This document shows, in pieces, positions 60,503 through 64,000 of a stretch of DNA of 64,000 bases. How positions within the stretch are numbered: position 1 is the stretch's first letter; each line of letters opens with the position of its first letter. The notes beneath the pieces are model-generated. The model did no database searches and was not told where the DNA came from. It was given only the letters and a program-made list of their open reading frames with translations. A program made the translations under genes and the position numbers. The stretch lies in the NCBI RefSeq assembly GCF_900117445.1, contig NZ_FPEJ01000013.1, positions 124,001-188,000 of the forward strand. The letters are read 5' to 3'. This DNA comes from Hyphomicrobium sp. NDB2Meth4 (GTDB taxonomy: Bacteria; Pseudomonadota; Alphaproteobacteria; Rhizobiales; Hyphomicrobiaceae).

Positions 60503-61039
60503 ATGCTGATCCGCGACACGGAGCTGGCCGACGCCAAGCTCATAGAGCTTGAACCGCATGGCGATGAGCGCGGCTTCTTCGCCCGCACCTTCTGCGAACG
60601 CGAGTTTGCCGCCCACGGCCTCGAAACGTCGTTCGTCCAGCACAGCATTTCGTTCAGTTCCACGCGCGGTACTCTGCGAGGCATGCATTTCCAGCGCGGG
60701 GCCGACGCCGAGGTGAAGGTGGTCAGCTGCGTCCGCGGCGCCATCTACGATGTGATCATCGACCTGCGTCCCGGCCGCAATCAGGGTCGCTGGCAGGGCT
60801 TCGAGCTGACAGCCGACAATCGCAACCGCCTCTACATCCCCAAAGGCTTCGCGCACGGCTTCCAGACACTGACCGACGACGTCGAGGTGAGCTACCTCAT
60901 TTCGGAGTTTTACGCCCCGGATGCCGCCAGCGGTGTGCGCTACGACGATCCCGCCTTCGCCATCCGTTGGCCATTGGCGGTGACCACCCTTTCCGAGAAA
61001 GACAAAAGCTGGCCGGACTTCGCGGCCGTTGCGATCTAA
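60503..61039 (+). CDS. rfbC: dTDP-4-dehydrorhamnose 3,5-epimerase-family protein
   Basis: A 178-residue cupin: ELEPHGDERGFFARTFCE, TLRGMHFQ (catalytic His), GAIYDVIIDLRPG and YIPKGFAHGFQTL. Family members epimerise 4-keto-6-deoxy sugars. ATG 60503 or GTG 60497. It is transcribed alone on plus, convergent by 4 bp with the DUF4910 gene. In this context it probably acts on a CDP- or other NDP-keto-sugar; no rfbABD accompany it. Confidence 0.85.
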   Translation: MLIRDTELADAKLIELEPHGDERGFFARTFCEREFAAHGLETSFVQHSISFSSTRGTLRGMHFQRGADAEVKVVSCVRGAIYDVIIDLRPGRNQGRWQGFELTADNRNRLYIPKGFAHGFQTLTDDVEVSYLISEFYAPDAASGVRYDDPAFAIRWPLAVTTLSEKDKSWPDFAAVAI

Positions 61040-62358
61040 CTCTGGCCCTTCTCGGCAAGCAGACCGTGCGCCTCCAGCAGCGCCGCCGTCTCACGAATGA
61101 CGGCAAACGGCGTTTGCGAGCGTTCAGCGATGTCCAGCAGCGAATGCTTCCCGTCCGATAGGTTCAGCACCCACAGCATCGCCATGCTCTTTGCCGGCGC
61201 ATTCTTGTCGCCACCGATCGCCGAATAAAGCCCGCGCCGCCCGAGCTGCGGCTCGCACTTGGGATTGAGGTTCAGATAAGTGCGGTCGTTCTCGATGATG
61301 TCGAGCGCCGCCGTGATGAGTTCATACGAGCGGCCGAGGTGTTCGGGCCTGATGAAGTCCATATTGTCCGCCGAGGTGTGATACTCGGGGAAAGTGCCGA
61401 ACAGGCTGCGCTGGAACAGTCCAACCGGCAGATCGAAGCCCGGCGAGCAGTACTGGCGCTCGTCGTAACCGTAGGGCGAAAAGTCGATGACCTGCGCGCC
61501 GGGCGCCTCGGTGCGCAGCACGTGCGCCATGGCCCGGTCGATCACGGCATCGCCCCGCCGCGACCGCTTGTAGGTCGGCCCGCCGCCGTCACCGGCACAC
61601 GAGACGACAAGCCCGTGCTTGATGCGACCAACATTGGCCTCGTTCTGAGCCAGCCAGGTAATGGCGCCGATCGTGCCCGGTGCGAAGATGAAGCGGTAGC
61701 TGTAGCGAGTACGCACGCCTTGCAGGCGCTTCGCCAGCAGCGTCAGGAGCGCCAGCGCCGAGCAATTGTCGTTCGCCAGCGAAGGATGGCAGATGTGTGC
61801 CGATAGCAGCACCTCTTCGCCGGTTTGGCCCCTGTGCAGGTATTCGCCGTAACTCAGGGCGCCATCGCCGAAGCTGGAGTCAATGAACACCTCATATTCG
61901 CCGTCGGCCAGCTCCGAGAGCTTGTTGTGGGCCATGCAGAAGCCCCACGTCTCGGCGTAGTACGAAGTGCGGTAGGGAATGAGGTCGGGCTGCTCGGGCA
62001 GCGTGAAGATGTGCTTTTTCAGCTCGGCCAGCGAAAGACGCGTGTGCACCGGAGCGCTGTAGCCGACGACGTGCAGGTTCGACGCCTTGAAATCGATGAC
62101 GCGCCGCCCGCAGGCGTCTTTCACGTAGGCGTCGGCGATGTTCCACTCACGCGGAACGGTCCAGTCGAATACCTGAGTGCCTGTCGGAACCTCGCGGACC
62201 TCCAGTGGAACGTGACGCCCGAGGACGCCCAGGGTCTCGCGCACGCCATCGCCCGTAATGCTGCGGCAGATCGGATAGATTTCACCGGCGAGGCGATAGA
62301 TCTCCCCGCCGATGCCATGATCCTCGGTGCGCCAGGTCGCGGCTGATGGCTGTTCCAT
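61036..62358 (-). CDS. DUF4910/DUF2172 aminopeptidase-like protein with winged helix
   Basis: A 440-residue protein: EIYPICRSITGDGVRETLGVL, FDWTVPREWNIADAYVKD, VLLSAHICHPSLANDNCSALA (zinc site), SPYGYDERQYCSPGFD, and FPEYHTSADN, plus a C-terminal winged-helix-like part (SLLDIAERSQTPFAVIRETAALL). It is the DUF4910 M28-like fold found in capsule and LPS loci; reaction unknown. Four bp overlap with rfbC end. Upstream SDR gene is 42 bp away, same strand. Confidence 0.85.
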   Translation of the reverse strand: MEQPSAATWRTEDHGIGGEIYRLAGEIYPICRSITGDGVRETLGVLGRHVPLEVREVPTGTQVFDWTVPREWNIADAYVKDACGRRVIDFKASNLHVVGYSAPVHTRLSLAELKKHIFTLPEQPDLIPYRTSYYAETWGFCMAHNKLSELADGEYEVFIDSSFGDGALSYGEYLHRGQTGEEVLLSAHICHPSLANDNCSALALLTLLAKRLQGVRTRYSYRFIFAPGTIGAITWLAQNEANVGRIKHGLVVSCAGDGGGPTYKRSRRGDAVIDRAMAHVLRTEAPGAQVIDFSPYGYDERQYCSPGFDLPVGLFQRSLFGTFPEYHTSADNMDFIRPEHLGRSYELITAALDIIENDRTYLNLNPKCEPQLGRRGLYSAIGGDKNAPAKSMAMLWVLNLSDGKHSLLDIAERSQTPFAVIRETAALLEAHGLLAEKGQS

Positions 62359-62400
62359 TGGCGCACATGACTTTCAAAGTTGGAGGCCGGACCCGACGCT

Positions 62401-63444
62401 TCAGGCAGCCGCGCGGTCGAGCCGATGCAGCGAGCCATCGATGATGCCATCGGCCATCAGCTTTTTGATGTGGCTGATGCGCTGATAGCGCGGTCCCTCA
62501 AACTCCTCGAGCGTCAGGTCGGACTTCCGGTACGCTTCATAGAGTTGCTCGGCACCCTTGCGCACGTCCCACTGCGGCTTGAACGCGGGCAGCACCGTTG
62601 CGATCTTCTCGAAGCTCACGCGATAGGAGCGTGTATCGGGGCCCGCGTCCGGCGCGAACTCGATGCGGCAATCCGGTACTACGCTGGCCACCACCTCGGC
62701 GATGTCGCGGATGCGATAGTTGTGCGCGGTCTGGCCGACGTTGAAGGCTTCGCAGTTGACCTTATCGGCAGGCGCTTCCATCGCGGCGATGAAGGCGCGC
62801 GAGATGTCCTCGATGTGCACGATTGGGCGCCAGGGCGAGCCGTCCGACTTCAGATAAATCAGCTTCTTGGTCACGGCCCACGCGACGAGATTGTTGAGAA
62901 CGATGTCGAAGCGAATACGCGGCGATAGGCCATAAGCTGTGGCCGGCCGCAGGAAAGTCGGCACGAAGCCATCGCCGGCAAGCTGGGTGATGTCGCGTTC
63001 GGCCCACACCTTCGACTGGCCGTAGGCGGTAACGGGATTGAGCTCTCCCGTCTCGTCGACCACGTTCTCGCCCGAGCGGCCATAGTTGCTGCACGAGGAC
63101 GCGAGCAGGAAGCGCTTCACGCCTTCCTTCTTGGCAAGTTCGGCGAGGCGCACGCTGGCGCGATGATTGATGGCGTAGGTGATGTCTGGGTTCAGATCAC
63201 CCAGGGGGTCGTTCGACAGCGCCGCAAGATGAATGATGGCGTCGATACCTTGCAGGTCGCCGCCCGTAATGTCCCGCACATCCTTCAACAGTGCAGGAAC
63301 CTGCGCGATGCTGCCGCCCGCATCATACGTGCACCGCTCATAAAGATGGCTGTCGACGCCGACGACATCGTGACCGGCCTTCTGCAGCATCGGAACCATG
63401 ACCGTACCGATGTAGCCCAGATGGCCGGTGACCAAGACCTTCAT
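62401..63444 (-). CDS. NAD-dependent sugar epimerase/dehydratase (SDR)
   Basis: A 347-residue extended [25 protein letters not shown] (NAD loop), [24 protein letters not shown] and catalytic YGQSK ([11 protein letters not shown]). [18 protein letters not shown] is the common late motif. Substrate probably the NDP-sugar made by rfbF or its C-methyl derivative. Whether it is an epimerase, reductase or 4,6-dehydratase cannot be decided by eye. Confidence 0.85.
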   Translation of the reverse strand: MKVLVTGHLGYIGTVMVPMLQKAGHDVVGVDSHLYERCTYDAGGSIAQVPALLKDVRDITGGDLQGIDAIIHLAALSNDPLGDLNPDITYAINHRASVRLAELAKKEGVKRFLLASSCSNYGRSGENVVDETGELNPVTAYGQSKVWAERDITQLAGDGFVPTFLRPATAYGLSPRIRFDIVLNNLVAWAVTKKLIYLKSDGSPWRPIVHIEDISRAFIAAMEAPADKVNCEAFNVGQTAHNYRIRDIAEVVASVVPDCRIEFAPDAGPDTRSYRVSFEKIATVLPAFKPQWDVRKGAEQLYEAYRKSDLTLEEFEGPRYQRISHIKKLMADGIIDGSLHRLDRAAA

Positions 63445-63751
63445 GTGGTGTGCTCCCGCATTTGACGAAGTCGGAATATGACGGCGCGACGTGTCGCCTA
63501 GAGTTTCAAAGGTGCAAGGGCCTTGGCAATTCGCGCTTTAGGCGGTGATGGGTCGGCTCATTGCTGAAGTCGCCAGATGCCATTGCCGTGCCAGCCGCGG
63601 CAACAGCGGCCACGGGCCGAGGTAAATGCCGGCGCCTGGGTTGCTCTTCTGCCGCTTGCAGATGCGCATCTGCACTACTTCCTTTGATGGCGTTCTTCGC
63701 TCCGGCATCGGGGCCTATGGTTTGTTCCTTCTTGGGACAACGTGGGACACG
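63445..63751. other. Gap between SDR and edge gene
   Basis: About 300 bp without a convincing gene. It must contain the promoter for the SDR-DUF4910 unit on minus and probably for the edge gene on plus. Short ORFs here are Arg/Ala-rich shadows. Confidence 0.35.
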
Positions 63752-64000
63752 ATGCTTAACCTCGAACGTTTCCGCCATGCCTGGACGTCTGGCCGTGAGA
63801 GCCAGGCTGCGCGGTTACCGTCCTGGGGTGACGGCATTGCCGAGCAGACGGTCTCGTCGCTCTACTATCCCGCTGCGTGGGAAACGGTGAGCCAGGACGA
63901 GCTGATTTTCCTGATGCCGTCGCTGCGCCGTGCGCGTGCGGACAAAAGCACAGCGACCAGCCGTCTCTTCCAGCGCGCGCTAGCCGCACGGCTCAACCTT
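63752..64000 (+). CDS. Unrecognised protein, N-terminal part only
   Basis: From ATG 63752 an open frame runs 83 codons off the window: MLNLERFRHAWTSGRESQ..., then LPSWGDGIAEQTVSSLYYP, hydrophilic with acidic/basic balance and no signal peptide. I do not recognise a family. It could be part of a transferase, but the visible piece is too short. Weak GGGAC lies upstream. Confidence 0.4.
   Translation, partial: MLNLERFRHAWTSGRESQAARLPSWGDGIAEQTVSSLYYPAAWETVSQDELIFLMPSLRRARADKSTATSRLFQRALAARLNL

Noticed and set aside
1-64000. CRISPR arrays or rRNA genes
   Set aside because: No regularly spaced direct repeats and no rRNA-like conserved blocks were found.

Overview
The window looks like a chromosomal segment of a methylotrophic alphaproteobacterium. 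Hyphomicrobium or a close relative in the Hyphomicrobiales is the best guess; this is inferred from gene content and high GC, not from any rRNA. Markers are formaldehyde-activating enzyme (fae), mch, mtdB, mptG and methylofuran genes, a pqqABCDE set, an ABC system of the kind found beside PQQ alcohol dehydrogenases, and a succinoglycan-like exopolysaccharide locus.

Layout. (1) 1-3672: a binding protein cut by the window edge, a small secreted protein, and an overlapping binding protein-permease-ATPase operon tied to PQQ alcohol dehydrogenases. (2) 3688-17082: a dense C1 island. The plus-strand genes mfnB, folB, mfnE, a DHPS-like gene and a DUF447 gene converge on a hydantoinase-fold gene. A HisA/HisF-like gene converges on fae. 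The minus-strand chain mptG-mtdB-ATP-grasp-mch-ATP-grasp-CitG-like leads to fae. A pterin carbinolamine dehydratase and folK follow. Together these make and use tetrahydromethanopterin (H4MPT) and methylofuran for formaldehyde oxidation. (3) 17099-21593: a GNAT enzyme, a small cytochrome c and pqqABCDE, which makes the cofactor of methanol dehydrogenase. (4) 22129-32164: assimilatory sulfur genes. cysG-cysJ-cysI run on plus, and cysH-cysD-cysN plus two TauE/SafE permeases on minus; the pathway appears to go directly through APS. (5) 32778-34381: double cold-shock protein, DUF192 protein, tRNA-Pro(TGG) and an NDUFS4-like complex I subunit.

(6) 34382-40400 is a scarred accessory stretch: integrase remnant beside the tRNA, a CysB-like LysR regulator, a beheaded AAA ATPase, an IS3 transposase remnant, a DUF6481 protein, a GNAT/FemAB-like gene and a methyltransferase pseudogene with an internal deletion. 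(7) 40404-54508 is an exopolysaccharide locus with ExoY-, ExoL-, ExoM-, ExoO-like transferases, Wzy- and Wzx-like membrane proteins, a GH16 glycanase and a LuxR-type regulator whose receiver domain lacks the phospho-acceptor aspartate. (8) 54872-63444 adds an unusual sugar module: GSA-like aminotransferase, pyruvyl transferase, PIG-L deacetylase, glucose-1-phosphate cytidylyltransferase, C-methyltransferase, 3,5-epimerase, DUF4910 protein and an SDR epimerase. A gene of unknown function runs off the right edge.

Non-coding highlights: a fae terminator lying inside the last codons of the convergent HisA/F-like gene, an attenuator-like hairpin between pqqA and pqqB, a perfect 9-bp inverted repeat upstream of pqqA, and alternative hairpins between pqqE and the cytochrome gene. 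All functional calls rest on reading motifs by eye; no database search was run.
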